NCBI GenBank assembly: GCA_014763545.1
Contig: JACXVD010000025.1
Span: 1-56,879, forward strand
Origin: Sphingomonadales bacterium
GTDB taxonomy: Bacteria > Pseudomonadota > Alphaproteobacteria > Sphingomonadales > Sphingomonadaceae
Reading direction: 5' to 3'
Length of the DNA stretch: 56,879 nt
Below the pieces are notes generated by a model. The model was given only the letters and a program-made list of their open reading frames with translations. It made no database searches and was not told the origin of the DNA. The position numbers and the translations under genes are program-made. Position 1 is the first letter of the stretch; each line of letters begins with the position of its first letter. Shown here in pieces: positions 8,593 to 19,776 of this stretch.

Positions 8593-9566
8593 CAGCCGTT
8601 GCCCCCCTCTGTCGCAGCGCCCGCCTTCGCGGCATGATCCGCCAGCGCCTCGGCGATGATCGCTTCGACCAGATCTTCGTAGCTCATCCCGCAATGCCGC
8701 GCCTGTTCCGGCACCAGGCTGAGCGGAGTCATGCCCGGCTGGGTGTTGGTCTCGAGGATGAACAGCCCCGCCTCGCCCTGCTCGTCATCCCAGCGGAAAT
8801 CGGTGCGGCTGGTGCCCCTGCAGCCCAGCACGCGATGCGCGCGCAGGGCGTAATCCATGCACAATTTCGCGATATCTTCGGGGATCTGCGCCGGGCAGAC
8901 ATGCTCGGTCATCCCGTCGGTATATTTCGCGTCGAAATCGTAGAAACCGCTCTTGGGGACGAGTTCGGTGACGGTCAGCGCACGGTCGGCCAGCACCGCC
9001 ACCGTCAGCTCGCGCCCGCGGATAAAGGGTTCGGCCAGAAGCCGCGGAAACTCCTGCCACGGACCCGCGGCATCGCGCCGGATCGGATTGCCGTAATTGC
9101 TTTCGTCGGTGACGATCGCCACCCCCACCGACGAGCCTTCGTTGACCGGTTTGAGGACATAGGGCCGCGCCAGCGGATCGCCTTCGAACAGGCTTTCGCT
9201 TTCGACGATGCGCCCGCCGGGCATCGGGATACCCTGCGGCACCAGCGCCTGCTTGGTCAGTTCCTTGTCGATCGCGATCACCGAAGTAACGAGGCCGGAG
9301 TGGGTATAGGGCACGCCCATCAGGTCGAGCATGCCCTGCACCGTGCCATCTTCGCCCGGGACACCATGGAGCGCGTTGAACACGACATCGGGCGCGGCTT
9401 CGGCAATGCGCGCGGCGACCTGCCGGTCCATGTCGATCCGCGTGACCTTGTGCCCGCGCGATTCCAGCGCCTTGGCGACGCCTTCCCCGCTCATCAGCGA
9501 CACGGGCCGTTCGTTGGCCCAACCGCCCATCAGCACGGCGACATGAAGTTTGCGAAGATTGCTCAC
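8592..9566 (-). CDS. ddl: D-alanine--D-alanine ligase
   Basis: 324 residues with a GTG start. ATP-grasp enzyme joining two D-alanines to make the dipeptide added by MurF. The N-terminal motif VAVLMGGWANERPVSL with the catalytic glutamate-serine region, the ATP-grasp core (YVLKPVNEGSSVGVAIV), the GCRGTSRTDF region and the C-terminal metal-binding LETNTQPGMTPLSLVPEQA are present. The start at 9566 (GTGA overlap with the murB stop) follows the coupling pattern of the cluster; an ATG at 9593 would add nine atypical residues inside murB. Confidence 0.96.
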   Translation of the reverse strand: MSNLRKLHVAVLMGGWANERPVSLMSGEGVAKALESRGHKVTRIDMDRQVAARIAEAAPDVVFNALHGVPGEDGTVQGMLDLMGVPYTHSGLVTSVIAIDKELTKQALVPQGIPMPGGRIVESESLFEGDPLARPYVLKPVNEGSSVGVAIVTDESNYGNPIRRDAAGPWQEFPRLLAEPFIRGRELTVAVLADRALTVTELVPKSGFYDFDAKYTDGMTEHVCPAQIPEDIAKLCMDYALRAHRVLGCRGTSRTDFRWDDEQGEAGLFILETNTQPGMTPLSLVPEQARHCGMSYEDLVEAIIAEALADHAAKAGAATEGGNG

Positions 9567-10534
9567 GGCCGTCCCACCCGCTTGATTTCCCATTCGAGCT
9601 GCACGCCCTGGCTTTCATAGACCCGGCGGCGCACTTCCTCGCCCAGCCCTTCGATGTCGGCGCTGGTCGCATCGCCGGTGTTGATCAGGAAATTGGTGTG
9701 CTTCTCGCTCACCTGGGCCCCGCCGAGGGTCAAACCGCGGCAACCCGCAGCATCGACCAGTTGCCACGCCTTGTGGCCTTCCGGGTTCTTGAACGTCGAT
9801 CCGCCCGTCTTGGTGCGCAGCGGCTGCGATTCTTCGCGGGCCCGCGCGATCTCGTCCATCCGCGCACCGATTTCAGCGGGCACGCCGGGTTCGCCCCGGA
9901 ACCGTGCGGCAACCACGATCGCCCCTTCGGGCAAGACGGAATGGCGATAGGAATAGCGCAGATCGGCAACCGGCAGGGTGATATAGGTGCCTTCGGGCAG
10001 CACCACGTCGCAATCCACCAGAATGTCGCACACTTCGCGGCCATAGGCGCCGCCGTTCATCCGGACGAAGCCGCCCACCGTGCCGGGAATGCCACGCAGG
10101 AATTCGAGCCCCGCGATCCCCGCGTCGCGCGCGGTGGAAGAAACCAGGATGCCGCTCGCTCCGCCGCCGCATTCGAGCACGTAGTCGCGCCGCACCTCGA
10201 CCCCGGCGAAGGCCTTGCCCAGCCGCACCACCACGCCCGGCACGCCGCCATCGCGGATGATGAGATTGGAGCCGAGCCCCAGTGCCATCACCGGCAGGCG
10301 CCCTTCCAGCCGCGAGAGGAATTCGCGCAGATCGGCGATGTCGGCGGGTTCGAACAGCCAGTCCGCCGTGCCGCCGCTCTTGAACCACACCAGCTTGGCC
10401 AACGGGGCATCGGCGGTCAGCTTGCCGCGAATGCCTTCCATCGACACCGGCGCGACCCCGCTTTCCCCGACCGAGGAGCTGGGCGCGGTGCCGCTGTCAT
10501 GCATGTTCCAGTCGTCGGGCTGGTGCATCGTCAT
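9563..10534 (-). CDS. murB: UDP-N-acetylenolpyruvoylglucosamine reductase
   Basis: 323 residues. FAD enzyme that reduces the enolpyruvyl ether of UDP-GlcNAc to give UDP-MurNAc. The FAD-binding fold shows [12 protein letters not shown] and [12 protein letters not shown]; the substrate side has [20 protein letters not shown] and [10 protein letters not shown], with the serine that protonates the intermediate. The N-terminal 30 residues are longer than in many MurB proteins and unconserved-looking, so the start (ATG overlapping the murC stop as ATGA) rests on coupling rather than homology. Confidence 0.96.
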   Translation of the reverse strand: MTMHQPDDWNMHDSGTAPSSSVGESGVAPVSMEGIRGKLTADAPLAKLVWFKSGGTADWLFEPADIADLREFLSRLEGRLPVMALGLGSNLIIRDGGVPGVVVRLGKAFAGVEVRRDYVLECGGGASGILVSSTARDAGIAGLEFLRGIPGTVGGFVRMNGGAYGREVCDILVDCDVVLPEGTYITLPVADLRYSYRHSVLPEGAIVVAARFRGEPGVPAEIGARMDEIARAREESQPLRTKTGGSTFKNPEGHKAWQLVDAAGCRGLTLGGAQVSEKHTNFLINTGDATSADIEGLGEEVRRRVYESQGVQLEWEIKRVGRP

Positions 10535-11976
10535 GCGGCGCCCCCGGCAGGCCGGGCCTGTGCAATATCCGACGCCAGCGCGGCGGCCCAGCGGGTGATG
10601 TCGCCCGCTCCGAGGCAGACGACGAGGTCGCCCGCCTCCAGCTTGTCGGCCAGTTGCCCGGCCAGTTCGGCGCGGTCGGCCACGCTCGCCGCGCTGCGAT
10701 GGCCGCGCGACTTGAGCCCGCTGACCAGTGCGGCGGAATCGACCCCGTCGATCGGGTCTTCGCCAGCAGTATAGACAGGGGTTACAAACACTTCATCGGC
10801 ATCGTTGAAGCAGTTCTGGAACTCGTCCATCAGGTCGCGCAACCGGGTGAAGCGATGCGGCTGGGCCACGGCGATCACCTTGCCCCCGGCACTGCCGGTG
10901 ACGCTTTCGCGCGCGGCGGCCAGCACGGCGCGAATTTCCACCGGATGGTGGGCGTAATCGTCGATGATCGTCGCCACGCCGCCCGGCAGCGGCACTTCGC
11001 CCACCTTGGTGAAGCGCCGCCGAACCCCGCCGAAACCGGCAAAGCCGCCGACGATCACCTCGTCCGGGCAACCCATCTCGATCGCGACGGCAATCGCGGC
11101 GAGCGCGTTCTGGACATTGTGGCGGCCCGGCATCGGCAGCTTCACGCCTTCGATCCGGCGATCCTCTTCTCCGCGCTGGCGCACGATCACGTCGAAGACG
11201 TTGCCGCCCCCTGCGGGCCGGACATTCACGCCGCAAATATCGGCCTGCAGGGAAAAGCCGTAGGTCACGACCTTGCGATCGCGCACCTGGCCGATCACCG
11301 CCTGCACTTCGGGATGGTCGATGCACAGCACCGCCGCGCCGTAGAAGGGGACGTTGTGGATGAATTCCACGAAGGCCCGCTTCACCCCGTCGAAACTGCC
11401 ATAATGGTCGAGGTGTTCGGGATCGATATTGGTGACGACCGCGATCGTACCGTCGAGCCGCAGGAAGCTGCCGTCGCTCTCGTCGGCTTCTACCACCATC
11501 CAGTCGCTGTCGCCGAGCCGCGCGTTGGAACCATATTGTTCGATGATTCCGCCGTTGATCACGGTGGGGTCGATCCCGCCGGCATCGAGCAGCGCGGCGA
11601 TCATGCTGGTGGTCGTGGTCTTGCCGTGGGTACCCGCGATGGCGATGGTACTTTTCAGCCGCATCAGTTCGGCGAGCATTTCCGCCCGCCGCACCACCGG
11701 CACGCGGTTTTCGAGCGCATAGGCGACTTCCGGATTGGTCCGCCGCACCGCCGACGAGGTGACGACCACCGCCGCGCCGACGACGTTTTCCGCCGCGTGG
11801 CCGATCATCACCTTGATCCCGCGTGCACGCAGGCGCTCCACGCTCGCGCCTTCGGCGATGTCGCTGCCCTGCACGGTGTAGCCCAGGTTGCACATCACCT
11901 CGGCAATGCCGGACATGCCGATCCCGCCGATGCCGACGAAATGGATGGTGCCGATATCGGTGCCGACACCCTTCAT
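10531..11976 (-). CDS. murC: UDP-N-acetylmuramate--L-alanine ligase
   Basis: 481 residues. First Mur ligase, adding L-alanine to UDP-MurNAc with ATP hydrolysis. The N-terminal UDP-binding motif [13 protein letters not shown], the P-loop [14 protein letters not shown], the EADESDGSF segment and the C-terminal domain motif [11 protein letters not shown] are all present and in order. The ATG at 11976 overlaps the murG stop (ATGA). Confidence 0.97.
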   Translation of the reverse strand: MKGVGTDIGTIHFVGIGGIGMSGIAEVMCNLGYTVQGSDIAEGASVERLRARGIKVMIGHAAENVVGAAVVVTSSAVRRTNPEVAYALENRVPVVRRAEMLAELMRLKSTIAIAGTHGKTTTTSMIAALLDAGGIDPTVINGGIIEQYGSNARLGDSDWMVVEADESDGSFLRLDGTIAVVTNIDPEHLDHYGSFDGVKRAFVEFIHNVPFYGAAVLCIDHPEVQAVIGQVRDRKVVTYGFSLQADICGVNVRPAGGGNVFDVIVRQRGEEDRRIEGVKLPMPGRHNVQNALAAIAVAIEMGCPDEVIVGGFAGFGGVRRRFTKVGEVPLPGGVATIIDDYAHHPVEIRAVLAAARESVTGSAGGKVIAVAQPHRFTRLRDLMDEFQNCFNDADEVFVTPVYTAGEDPIDGVDSAALVSGLKSRGHRSAASVADRAELAGQLADKLEAGDLVVCLGAGDITRWAAALASDIAQARPAGGAA

Positions 11977-13154
11977 GCCGCGTCCCTCGCCAGCGCTTCG
12001 CGCGCCGAAACCTCGGGCGCTTCGCCGCCCACGCGGATCACATCCATCATTTCCGCCCCGCCGAAGCTTTCGACCAGGTCGGCAAGGTCGCTGACCGCCT
12101 TGGGCCGCCCGCAATTCCACGCTGCATGGGCAGCGGTGGCGAGTGTGTCGGGGCGCTGGGCCATGGCCTGGATCTGCTTGGCCAGTTCCTTGCCGGTGAA
12201 GCGTTCCTGCCGGATCGACCGCGCGCCGCCCGCCTTGACGATTTCGCGCGTGTTGGCAGCCTGGTGATCGTCCGTCGCGATCGGCAGCGGGACGAGGATC
12301 GCCGGGCGACCGACCGCGGTCAGCTCGGCAATCGTCGACGCGCCCGCGCGGCCGATGAACAGATGGGCATCGGCAAGCCGCTCGGCCATGTTTTCGAAAT
12401 AGGTGCCGAGTTCGGCGGGAATGTCATGGCTGGCATAACGCTCGCGCACCGCGTCGAGATCTTCCGGACGGCACTGCTGGGTCACCTGCAGCCGCTGGCG
12501 CAGGGCCGGCGGAAGCATGGCAAGCCCATCGGGCACCACTTCGGACAAGATCCGCGCACCCTGGCTGCCGCCGGTCACCAGCACGCGCAGCAACCCGTCC
12601 TCGGTAAAGGGCGGGAACGGCTGTTCGCGTAGCGCCAGCACTTCGGCCCGCACCGGGTTGCCCACGAGATGGACCTTGTGCGCCAGCTTCGGCTTGAGCC
12701 GGTCGATCTCGGGATAGGCGGTGGCGATGGCATCGACCCGCCCAGAGAGCAGGCGATTGACCCGGCCGAGCACCGCGTTCTGTTCGTGGATCAGGCTGGG
12801 GATGCCCGCCGATGTCGCCGCCAGCAGCGCCGGGAGCGCGGGATAGCCGCCAAAACCGATCACCGCGCTGGGCTGGAAGGTTTCGAACAGGCGCAGCGCC
12901 ATGGCGCGCCCTTCCCACACCGCCCGCGCACCGCCGATCCAGCGCAGCGGGTTCTTGCCGAACCGCCCGGCGGGCAGCACATGTGCGGGCAGGAAATCGG
13001 GCTTGCCAGGGATCTCCGCGCCGCGCGTGTCGGTGACGAGCGCGACATGGTGGCCGCGCCGTTCGAGTTCGGTGGCGAGCGCGAAGGCCGGGATCAGGTG
13101 CCCCCCGGTGCCGCCCGCTGCCAGGACATAGTGGCGGTTTGCGCCGCGCGTCAT
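11973..13154 (-). CDS. murG: UDP-GlcNAc:lipid I N-acetylglucosaminyltransferase MurG
   Basis: 393 residues. Peripheral membrane GT28 glycosyltransferase converting lipid I to lipid II on the cytoplasmic face. The N-terminal G-loop [31 protein letters not shown] and [12 protein letters not shown] are lipid I-side motifs; the C-terminal [14 protein letters not shown] and [20 protein letters not shown] bind UDP-GlcNAc. The ATG at 13154 overlaps the ftsW stop. Confidence 0.97.
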   Translation of the reverse strand: MTRGANRHYVLAAGGTGGHLIPAFALATELERRGHHVALVTDTRGAEIPGKPDFLPAHVLPAGRFGKNPLRWIGGARAVWEGRAMALRLFETFQPSAVIGFGGYPALPALLAATSAGIPSLIHEQNAVLGRVNRLLSGRVDAIATAYPEIDRLKPKLAHKVHLVGNPVRAEVLALREQPFPPFTEDGLLRVLVTGGSQGARILSEVVPDGLAMLPPALRQRLQVTQQCRPEDLDAVRERYASHDIPAELGTYFENMAERLADAHLFIGRAGASTIAELTAVGRPAILVPLPIATDDHQAANTREIVKAGGARSIRQERFTGKELAKQIQAMAQRPDTLATAAHAAWNCGRPKAVSDLADLVESFGGAEMMDVIRVGGEAPEVSAREALARDAA

Positions 13155-14377
13155 GCGTGTTCCTCTTTCTCGCCCAGCAGGGCGCGCAGCCCCGGGGTTT
13201 CCCGCTTCAGAAACGGATTGCGCCGGGTTACCGCCAGCAGCAGGCCGACTGCAAGACACACCGCGATGGTCGAGCTGCCACCGTAGGACACCAGCGGCAG
13301 CGTCATCCCCTTCGACGGGAACAGCTGCAGGTTGACCAGGATGTTGATAAACGCCTGCCCGCCGATCTGCGTGGCCAACCCGGCCCCGGCGAGCAGGGTG
13401 AACAAATCCTCCTCATCCGCCAGCCGCACGAGCACGCGCACCATGATCGCGAGATAGAGGCAGACCACCACCGCGCAGGCGATCAGCCCGAATTCCTCGC
13501 CGATGACCGAAAAGATATAGTCGGTATGCGCTTCGGGCAGGCTGAACTTGCGCACCCCCAGCCGCATCCCGGTGCCGAACCAGCCACCGCCCAGCAGCGT
13601 GCGCTGGGCCAGGTCGACCTGGTCGAACGCGGTGCCGCCGCCGATGAAGCTGTCGATCCGGTGGCGGGCATTGTCATAGAGGAAATAGGTCGCCGCGATC
13701 CCCAGCGAACCGATCCCGGCGAGGATGCCCAGCCGCTTCACCGGCACGCCCGACAGCAGCACCAGCACGAACCACACGCCGCCAAACAGCAGCGTATCGC
13801 CGAAATTGGGCTGCAGCATCAGCAGTGCGGCGACGAGCACCATCAGGCCGCTGGCAATCCACGCGACCGGCAGGTTCTGGTCGCGCAGCCGCCAGCTGAA
13901 TATCCAGGCGAGCACGATGGCGAAGGCCGGCTTGAGGAATTCGGACGGCTGGAACCGGATGCCGAGATCGAGCCAGCGGCGCGCGCCGTTCACCTCGCTG
14001 CCGATCAGCGGAACGAGGAACAGCGCCGCGATCATCCCGCCGGCCAGCAATATGCCCAGCCGCCGCGCACTGTCGCGCGCCAGCATCGACGCGCCGAACA
14101 TCACCACCAGCCCCACGGCCTGCCAGCGCAGATGCGCCCAGTAGAAATAGAGTTCGGGCAGGCGGCTGGCCGAGGTCGACAGGCGCCGCGCGCTGGCGGG
14201 GGAACCTGCCGCCACCGCGACCGTGCCGATCGCCATCAGCGCCAGGATCAGGAACAGCAGGACGCGATCGATCTCGCGCCACCAGATGCGCAGCTCGGAT
14301 TTGCGCGAGGGGCGGTAACGGTCGCTCACCATGCCGCGTTCGCCGCTGCGGGGGATATAGGGCTGGGTCGCGCTCAT
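13151..14377 (-). CDS. ftsW: septal SEDS peptidoglycan polymerase FtsW
   Basis: 408 residues with about ten membrane segments starting near residue 45. SEDS-family glycosyltransferase that polymerises lipid II at the septum together with FtsI. The family features seen are GARRWLDLGIRFQPSE in the central loop, the large periplasmic loop around residues 255-290 (FGTGMRLGVRK, LPEAHTDYIFSVIGEE) and the C-terminal MTLPLVSYGGSST. A 40-residue cytoplasmic N-terminus precedes the first helix. The start at 14377 overlaps the murD stop. Confidence 0.96.
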   Translation of the reverse strand: MSATQPYIPRSGERGMVSDRYRPSRKSELRIWWREIDRVLLFLILALMAIGTVAVAAGSPASARRLSTSASRLPELYFYWAHLRWQAVGLVVMFGASMLARDSARRLGILLAGGMIAALFLVPLIGSEVNGARRWLDLGIRFQPSEFLKPAFAIVLAWIFSWRLRDQNLPVAWIASGLMVLVAALLMLQPNFGDTLLFGGVWFVLVLLSGVPVKRLGILAGIGSLGIAATYFLYDNARHRIDSFIGGGTAFDQVDLAQRTLLGGGWFGTGMRLGVRKFSLPEAHTDYIFSVIGEEFGLIACAVVVCLYLAIMVRVLVRLADEEDLFTLLAGAGLATQIGGQAFINILVNLQLFPSKGMTLPLVSYGGSSTIAVCLAVGLLLAVTRRNPFLKRETPGLRALLGEKEEHA

Positions 14378-15717
14378 GCCGCTGGGCTCCCGTAGGCGAT
14401 CTGGCCGGTCAATGCGAGCACCAGCTCGCGGAAACAATCGCCCCGCTTCTCATAGTCGCGGAACTGGTCGAAGCTGGCGCATGCGGGGCTGAGCAGCACC
14501 ACGTCCCCCGGTTGGGCATGGGCCATGGCATCCTGCACCGCAGCGCCCATCGCCTCGCAGCGGTGAACGGCGGGCACGCGCCCATCCAGCAATTCGGCAA
14601 AGCGCGGCCCCGCCTCGCCGATTGTGTAGGCGGCGGCGATATTACCGAGATGGGCGGCGCATTCGCCCAGCCCGTCTTCCTTGGGCAGGCCGCCCACGAT
14701 CCAGTGGATGCGCGGTTGCGGATCGGCGGGCCACGCCGCCAGCGCAGGCGCGGCAGAGGCGGTGTTGGTCGCCTTGGAATCGTTGACGTAAAGCACGCCG
14801 TCATGCTCGGCCACGCGCTCCATTCGGTGCGACAGGCCGACAAAGCTGGCGAGCGCCGGTTCCCACGCAGCGCGCGCAACGCCCAATTCTTCGACCAGCG
14901 CGATTGCCGCAGCTGCATTTTCGAGATTGTGCGGACCCTGCAGCGAAGGCCAGGCGGGCTGCAGGGCAGCATAGGCGGCCATGTCCAGCGCACGCGCACG
15001 GCCGGGCGCGCGGCGCGTGGCCTCGCGCTCCATCACCGCATGTGTCGGCGCATCGGTGGTGCCGAAGACGGCGAAATTGCCCGCACCCTGCATCGCGAAC
15101 AGCCGCGCCTTGCTGGCGGCATAGGCTTCGAACCCGTCATACCGATCGAGATGGTCGGGGGTAATGTTGAGCAGCGCCGCCGCATCGCAATCGAGGCTGT
15201 AGGTCAGGTCGATCTGGTAGCTCGACAATTCGAGCACATAGACCCCGCCCGCCGGGAGCGGCGGCTGCCCCAGGATCGGCAGGCCGATGTTGCCGCCCAT
15301 CAGCGCGGGGATGCCCGCCTCGGTCAGGATATGGGTCACCAGCGCGGTGGTGGTGCTCTTGCCGTTGGTGCCGGTAATGCCCACCACCTTGTGTTCCGGC
15401 AGGCAGGGCCGCGCCAGCGCGAAGAGTTCGATGTCGCCGATCACCGGCACGCCGAAATGCGCCGCGCGCGCCACGATCGGATGATTGTTGAGCGGCACGC
15501 CGGGGGACACGACCACACCATCGAACCCGGTGAGGTCGATTTCGAGCGGATCGGCAAGGCGGGCGTGGTTGGCCAGTTTCTCGCGCGCGATGTCCTGCCG
15601 GTCCCATGCGGTCACCTCCGCCCCGCTGGCCAGCAGCGCCTCCGCTGCCGTCAGCCCGGACCTGGCGAGGCCGAGGATCGCATAGCGCTTGCCGGCAAAG
15701 GCGGGGGAGGTGATCAT
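14374..15717 (-). CDS. murD: UDP-N-acetylmuramoylalanine--D-glutamate ligase
   Basis: 447 residues. Second Mur ligase, adding D-glutamate to UDP-MurNAc-L-Ala. N-terminal Rossmann-like segment [17 protein letters not shown]-loop [25 protein letters not shown] segment, the [12 protein letters not shown] motif and C-terminal [13 protein letters not shown]. The start at 15717 overlaps the mraY stop (ATGA). Confidence 0.97.
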   Translation of the reverse strand: MITSPAFAGKRYAILGLARSGLTAAEALLASGAEVTAWDRQDIAREKLANHARLADPLEIDLTGFDGVVVSPGVPLNNHPIVARAAHFGVPVIGDIELFALARPCLPEHKVVGITGTNGKSTTTALVTHILTEAGIPALMGGNIGLPILGQPPLPAGGVYVLELSSYQIDLTYSLDCDAAALLNITPDHLDRYDGFEAYAASKARLFAMQGAGNFAVFGTTDAPTHAVMEREATRRAPGRARALDMAAYAALQPAWPSLQGPHNLENAAAAIALVEELGVARAAWEPALASFVGLSHRMERVAEHDGVLYVNDSKATNTASAAPALAAWPADPQPRIHWIVGGLPKEDGLGECAAHLGNIAAAYTIGEAGPRFAELLDGRVPAVHRCEAMGAAVQDAMAHAQPGDVVLLSPACASFDQFRDYEKRGDCFRELVLALTGQIAYGSPAA

Positions 15718-16784
15718 CGCAGCTTGAGCGTCGCCAGTCCCGCCATCGCGAGCACGATCGAGACGATCCAGAAACGGATCACCACGGTCGATTCGGCCCA
15801 GCCCTTCTGTTCGAAATGGTGGTGGATCGGCGCCATGCGGAACACCCGCTTGCCCGTGCGCTTGAACCAGAACACCTGGATGATGACGCTCAGCGCCTCG
15901 AGCACGAACAGCCCGCCGACGATGGCGAGCACGATTTCATGGTGGCTGGCAACCGCGATGGTCCCCAGCGCCCCGCCCAGCGCCAGGCTGCCGGTATCGC
16001 CCATGAACACGGCAGCAGGCGGCGCGTTGAACCACAGGAAGGCCAGCCCTGCCCCCATGATCGCGGCGCAGAAAATCGCCAGTTCGCCCGCCCCTTCGAC
16101 ATAGGGGATGCCGAGATAGGCGGAAAAGTCCGTCCGTCCGACGAGATAGGCGATGATTGCGAAAGTGCCCGAGGCGATGATCACCGGCATGGTCGCCAGC
16201 CCGTCAAGCCCGTCGGTCAGGTTCACCGCATTGCCCGCACCGACGATCACCAGCGCAGCAAACAGGTAATAGACCGGCCCCAGCGGGATCACCCGGCCAG
16301 ACAGGAACGGCAGATAGACATCGGTGCTGATCTGGCTGACGAGGATCCACGAGGCGACGCCCGCGACCGCGAATTCGCCCAGCAGCCGCACCTTGCCCGA
16401 AAGCCCGGCGTGGTGCCGCTTGGTCACCTTGTCGTAATCGTCGAGGAAGCCGATGAAGCCGAAGCCCACGGTCACCGCCATGCAGGCCCAGACCAGCGGG
16501 TTGAACACATCCATCCACAGCAGCATCGCCAGCAACAGCGAGATGAGGATCATCAGGCCGCCCATCGTGGGCGTGCCCCGCTTGGCCAGATGGGTCTGCG
16601 GCCCGTCCTCGCGGATCGGCTGCCCCTTGCCCTGCCGCACGCGCAGCATGGAAATGAACCGCGGCCCGATGATCAGGCCGAAGAACAGCGCGGTGATCAG
16701 CGTCGCCCCGGCGCGGAAGGTCTGGTAGCGGACTAGGTTGAAAATCCCTTCGAAACCCAGCCAATCGGCAATCAGATAGAGCAT
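15714..16784 (-). CDS. mraY: phospho-MurNAc-pentapeptide transferase
   Basis: 356 residues, about ten membrane helices. It transfers phospho-MurNAc-pentapeptide from UDP to undecaprenyl phosphate, making lipid I. Catalytic aspartate motifs: the [10 protein letters not shown] region (about residue 115), [10 protein letters not shown] (about 190-200) and [12 protein letters not shown] (about 265). The HHHFEQKGW histidine cluster lies near the C-terminus. Length is typical (~355-360). It overlaps murF by one base (TGATG). Confidence 0.98.
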   Translation of the reverse strand: MLYLIADWLGFEGIFNLVRYQTFRAGATLITALFFGLIIGPRFISMLRVRQGKGQPIREDGPQTHLAKRGTPTMGGLMILISLLLAMLLWMDVFNPLVWACMAVTVGFGFIGFLDDYDKVTKRHHAGLSGKVRLLGEFAVAGVASWILVSQISTDVYLPFLSGRVIPLGPVYYLFAALVIVGAGNAVNLTDGLDGLATMPVIIASGTFAIIAYLVGRTDFSAYLGIPYVEGAGELAIFCAAIMGAGLAFLWFNAPPAAVFMGDTGSLALGGALGTIAVASHHEIVLAIVGGLFVLEALSVIIQVFWFKRTGKRVFRMAPIHHHFEQKGWAESTVVIRFWIVSIVLAMAGLATLKLR

Positions 16785-18256
16785 CAGCCTTCCCGGCTAG
16801 TGAAGTGGGCAACCAGCCTGCCGAGCCCGACCGAATTGGAGCCTTTGACGAGGATCGCATCGCCTGTGGTGATGCCGTAATCCTCCAGCACCGCAATCGC
16901 GCCGGCAGTATCGTCGCAATGAGCGAAGGCCGGGGCCATGCCAAGCGGGAAGTTCGCGGATTTCCCCAGTTCCCGGGCCAGTGCAACCATCTCGGGCCCG
17001 ACCAGCAGGGCGAAGTCCACCTGCGCCTCGGCCAGCGGCTCGACCAGCTGCGCGTGGAAGCCCGCCGCAAAGTCGCCCAGTTCCTTCATGCTGCCCAGCA
17101 CCGCGATCCGCCGCCCCGCCGGGGTCTGCCCCAGCTGGCGCAGCGTGGCGCGCATCGAAGCGGGATTGGCGTTGTAGCTTTCGTCGATCAGCAACGCCTT
17201 GCCGCCGGGCGTGTCGATCCGGTGCCGCGCGCCGCGCCCCTTCAGCCCGCCCATCTCGGCCAATGCGAGGCCCGCAGCGCCCAGGTCGCCGCCCGCCGCG
17301 CGCACCGCGGCCATCACCGCCAGCGCGTTGGCAATCCAGTGTTCGCCCGGCTCGGCAACGGTAAAGCACAGCCGCGTATCGCCAAGGTCGGCAGTAACCA
17401 GCGCACCGCCATTGGCCGACGGGATAGCGTCGAGCAGGCGCACGTCGGCATCGGCGGCGCGGCCGAAGGTCACGACGCTGGCGCCAAGGCTTTGCGCCGC
17501 GGCGCGCAATTGCCCACAATGCGGGCTGTCCGCCGGGATCACGGCGGTGCCGCCGGGCACCAGCCCGCCAAAGATTTCAGCCTTGGCATCGGCAATCGCC
17601 TCCATGCTGCCAAGGTTTTCGATATGTGCGGGCGCGATGGTGGTGATCACGGCGACATGCGGGCGGACCTGCGCGGTCAGCCCGGCGATTTCGCCCGCAT
17701 GGTTCATGCCCATCTCGAACACGCCGAAGCGGCTGCGCGCGGGCATGCGCGAGAGGCTGAGCGGCACGCCGACATGGTTGTTGTAGCTGCGCACGCTGCG
17801 ATGCGCCCCTCCGCGACTGCTGCGTTCGAGCGCGGCGAAGATCGCTTCCTTGACCCCGGTCTTGCCGACCGAGCCAGTCACCCCGATGCGCACCGCATCC
17901 GCCCGTTTGCGCGCGGCGGCGGCCAGCGCATGCAGAGCCGCGGTCGTGTCTTCCACCAGCACATGGGGATAGTCGACCGGGCGATCGACCACTGCGGCGA
18001 CCGCGCCATTGGCGAACGCCTTGTCGAGGAAGCGGTGGCCGTCGGTCGCCTCGCCGCGCAGCGCGAAGAACAGATCGCCCTCACGCACGTCGCGGGAATC
18101 GATCTCGACCCCGGCGCACTGGAAGCGGTGGCTCGCCTTGCCGCCGGTGGCCGCAGCAATGCTGTCCGCATCCCACAGCGCGAGCGGCAGCGCGTCGCGC
18201 GGATCGGCGGGCCATTGGCGCAGCGCCGGATGGGCCATTTTCGCCAGCGCGCTCAT
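16784..18256 (-). CDS. murF: UDP-MurNAc-tripeptide--D-Ala-D-Ala ligase
   Basis: 490 residues. Final cytoplasmic Mur ligase, adding D-Ala-D-Ala to the UDP-MurNAc-tripeptide. N-terminal domain with [19 protein letters not shown]-loop [15 protein letters not shown], the [15 protein letters not shown] segment, and C-terminal [16 protein letters not shown]. The N-terminus ([15 protein letters not shown]) is somewhat longer than average; the coupling overlap with murE supports the ATG at 18256. Confidence 0.97.
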   Translation of the reverse strand: MSALAKMAHPALRQWPADPRDALPLALWDADSIAAATGGKASHRFQCAGVEIDSRDVREGDLFFALRGEATDGHRFLDKAFANGAVAAVVDRPVDYPHVLVEDTTAALHALAAAARKRADAVRIGVTGSVGKTGVKEAIFAALERSSRGGAHRSVRSYNNHVGVPLSLSRMPARSRFGVFEMGMNHAGEIAGLTAQVRPHVAVITTIAPAHIENLGSMEAIADAKAEIFGGLVPGGTAVIPADSPHCGQLRAAAQSLGASVVTFGRAADADVRLLDAIPSANGGALVTADLGDTRLCFTVAEPGEHWIANALAVMAAVRAAGGDLGAAGLALAEMGGLKGRGARHRIDTPGGKALLIDESYNANPASMRATLRQLGQTPAGRRIAVLGSMKELGDFAAGFHAQLVEPLAEAQVDFALLVGPEMVALARELGKSANFPLGMAPAFAHCDDTAGAIAVLEDYGITTGDAILVKGSNSVGLGRLVAHFTSREG

Positions 18257-19776
18257 TGTCCGCCCTCACCCGCACCGGCAGCCATGCTCACATAGGCCCC
18301 GCTGGCCACGGCGGCGACGCATTCGCGCGCCACTTCCACATCGTCGAACGGCAAAATCCGCATTGTCTCTCCCGAACCTACGATCTGGCCCTGTTCGTGT
18401 CCCTTGCCTGCGACCAGCACGATATCTTCTGCCCCCGCCCGGGCGATTGCTTCGGCAATCGCGCTGCGGCGATCGCCGATCTCGATCGCACCTTGACCCG
18501 CGCCGGCCATCACCGCCGCACGGATCGCAGCGGCATCTTCGCCGCGCGGATTGTCGTCGGTCACGATCACCATGTCGGACAGGCGCGCCGCGACTTCGCC
18601 CATCGGCGCACGCTTGCCCTGGTCGCGGTCCCCGCCCGCGCCGAAGACGGTGATGAGGCGACCCTTGGCATGCGGGCGCAATGCCGCAATCGCTGCCTCC
18701 AGCGCATCGGGCGTATGCGCGTAATCCACATAAATCGGCGCGCCCGGTGCGGAAATTCCCGCGCGTTCGAGTCGCCCGCGCACCGGCTGCAGCCGCCCCA
18801 GCGCATCGAATGTCGCCGCCGGATCGCCGCCGGTCGCAATCACCAGCGCGGCGGAGACCAGGGCGTTGGCAGCCTGGTAGGCACCGATCAGCGGCAGGCT
18901 GACCTTGCGCGCCGCACCGTCGAATTCGATTTCCAGCACCTGGCCCAGCTGGGTCAGGGAGCGGGCGAGCAGGCGAATGGACCGATCCGAGCCCTCACCT
19001 GTCTCGCCCACCGTAAACAGGCGCAACCCCCGTCGGCGCGCCCGCTCACAGGCCCGGCGGGCCCACTCATCCCCGCCGGTCCATACGATGGCATGGCCGC
19101 CGTCATCGACGACCTCGTCGAACAACCGCATCTTGGCCTCGAAATAGGCCTCCATCGTCTCGTGATAGTCGAGGTGGTCGCGGCTGAAATTGGTGAAGGC
19201 ACCGGCGGCGACCGGCGGGCCTTCGTTGCGGAATTGCGAGAGACCGTGGCTCGAAGCTTCGTAGGCGACATGGGTCACGCCTTCGCGTGCGAGCCCGTGC
19301 ATATTGGCATCGAAGGTCACGATATCGGGCGTGGTCAGCCCGGTCGAAACGCTGCCGTCGGGCGTGGTGACGCCCAGCGTGCCGATCGACGCCGCGCTGA
19401 ATCCCGCCATGCGCCACAGCTGGCGGGTCATTTCGACGGTCGAGGTCTTGCCGTTGGTGCCGGTCACCGCGACGATGGTCGCCGGGACGGGAGTGAAGAA
19501 CTGCGCGGCCAGCCGAGCGAAGGCGCGGCGCGGTTCGGCATCGGCGATATGCACCGCGCCGTCCACCTGTGCCCCGGGCGCGGCCACCACCGCGACCGCA
19601 CCGGCGGCAATGGCGGCAGGGATGAAGTCCTCACCGTTGAATTTGGCGCCGCGAAACGCGCCGAACACCGTGCCCGGCGCCACCTTGCGGTGATCGATGG
19701 CAAAGCCGGTGACGTGTTCGTCCGCGCCGCCCGGCAGCGCGATCCCCGCACCCTGCGCGATCCGGCCCAGTTTCAT
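18253..19776 (-). CDS. murE: UDP-MurNAc-L-Ala-D-Glu--meso-diaminopimelate ligase
   Basis: 507 residues. Third Mur ligase. P-loop AVTGTNGKTSTVEMTRQLW, the NFSRDHLDYHETMEAYFEAK segment with the carbamylated-lysine region, and TDDNPRGED near residue 410. The DNPR tetrad is the signature of enzymes that add meso-diaminopimelate rather than lysine, so the peptidoglycan should be the usual Gram-negative mDAP type. The ATG at 19776 overlaps the ftsI stop. Confidence 0.97.
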   Translation of the reverse strand: MKLGRIAQGAGIALPGGADEHVTGFAIDHRKVAPGTVFGAFRGAKFNGEDFIPAAIAAGAVAVVAAPGAQVDGAVHIADAEPRRAFARLAAQFFTPVPATIVAVTGTNGKTSTVEMTRQLWRMAGFSAASIGTLGVTTPDGSVSTGLTTPDIVTFDANMHGLAREGVTHVAYEASSHGLSQFRNEGPPVAAGAFTNFSRDHLDYHETMEAYFEAKMRLFDEVVDDGGHAIVWTGGDEWARRACERARRRGLRLFTVGETGEGSDRSIRLLARSLTQLGQVLEIEFDGAARKVSLPLIGAYQAANALVSAALVIATGGDPAATFDALGRLQPVRGRLERAGISAPGAPIYVDYAHTPDALEAAIAALRPHAKGRLITVFGAGGDRDQGKRAPMGEVAARLSDMVIVTDDNPRGEDAAAIRAAVMAGAGQGAIEIGDRRSAIAEAIARAGAEDIVLVAGKGHEQGQIVGSGETMRILPFDDVEVARECVAAVASGAYVSMAAGAGEGGQ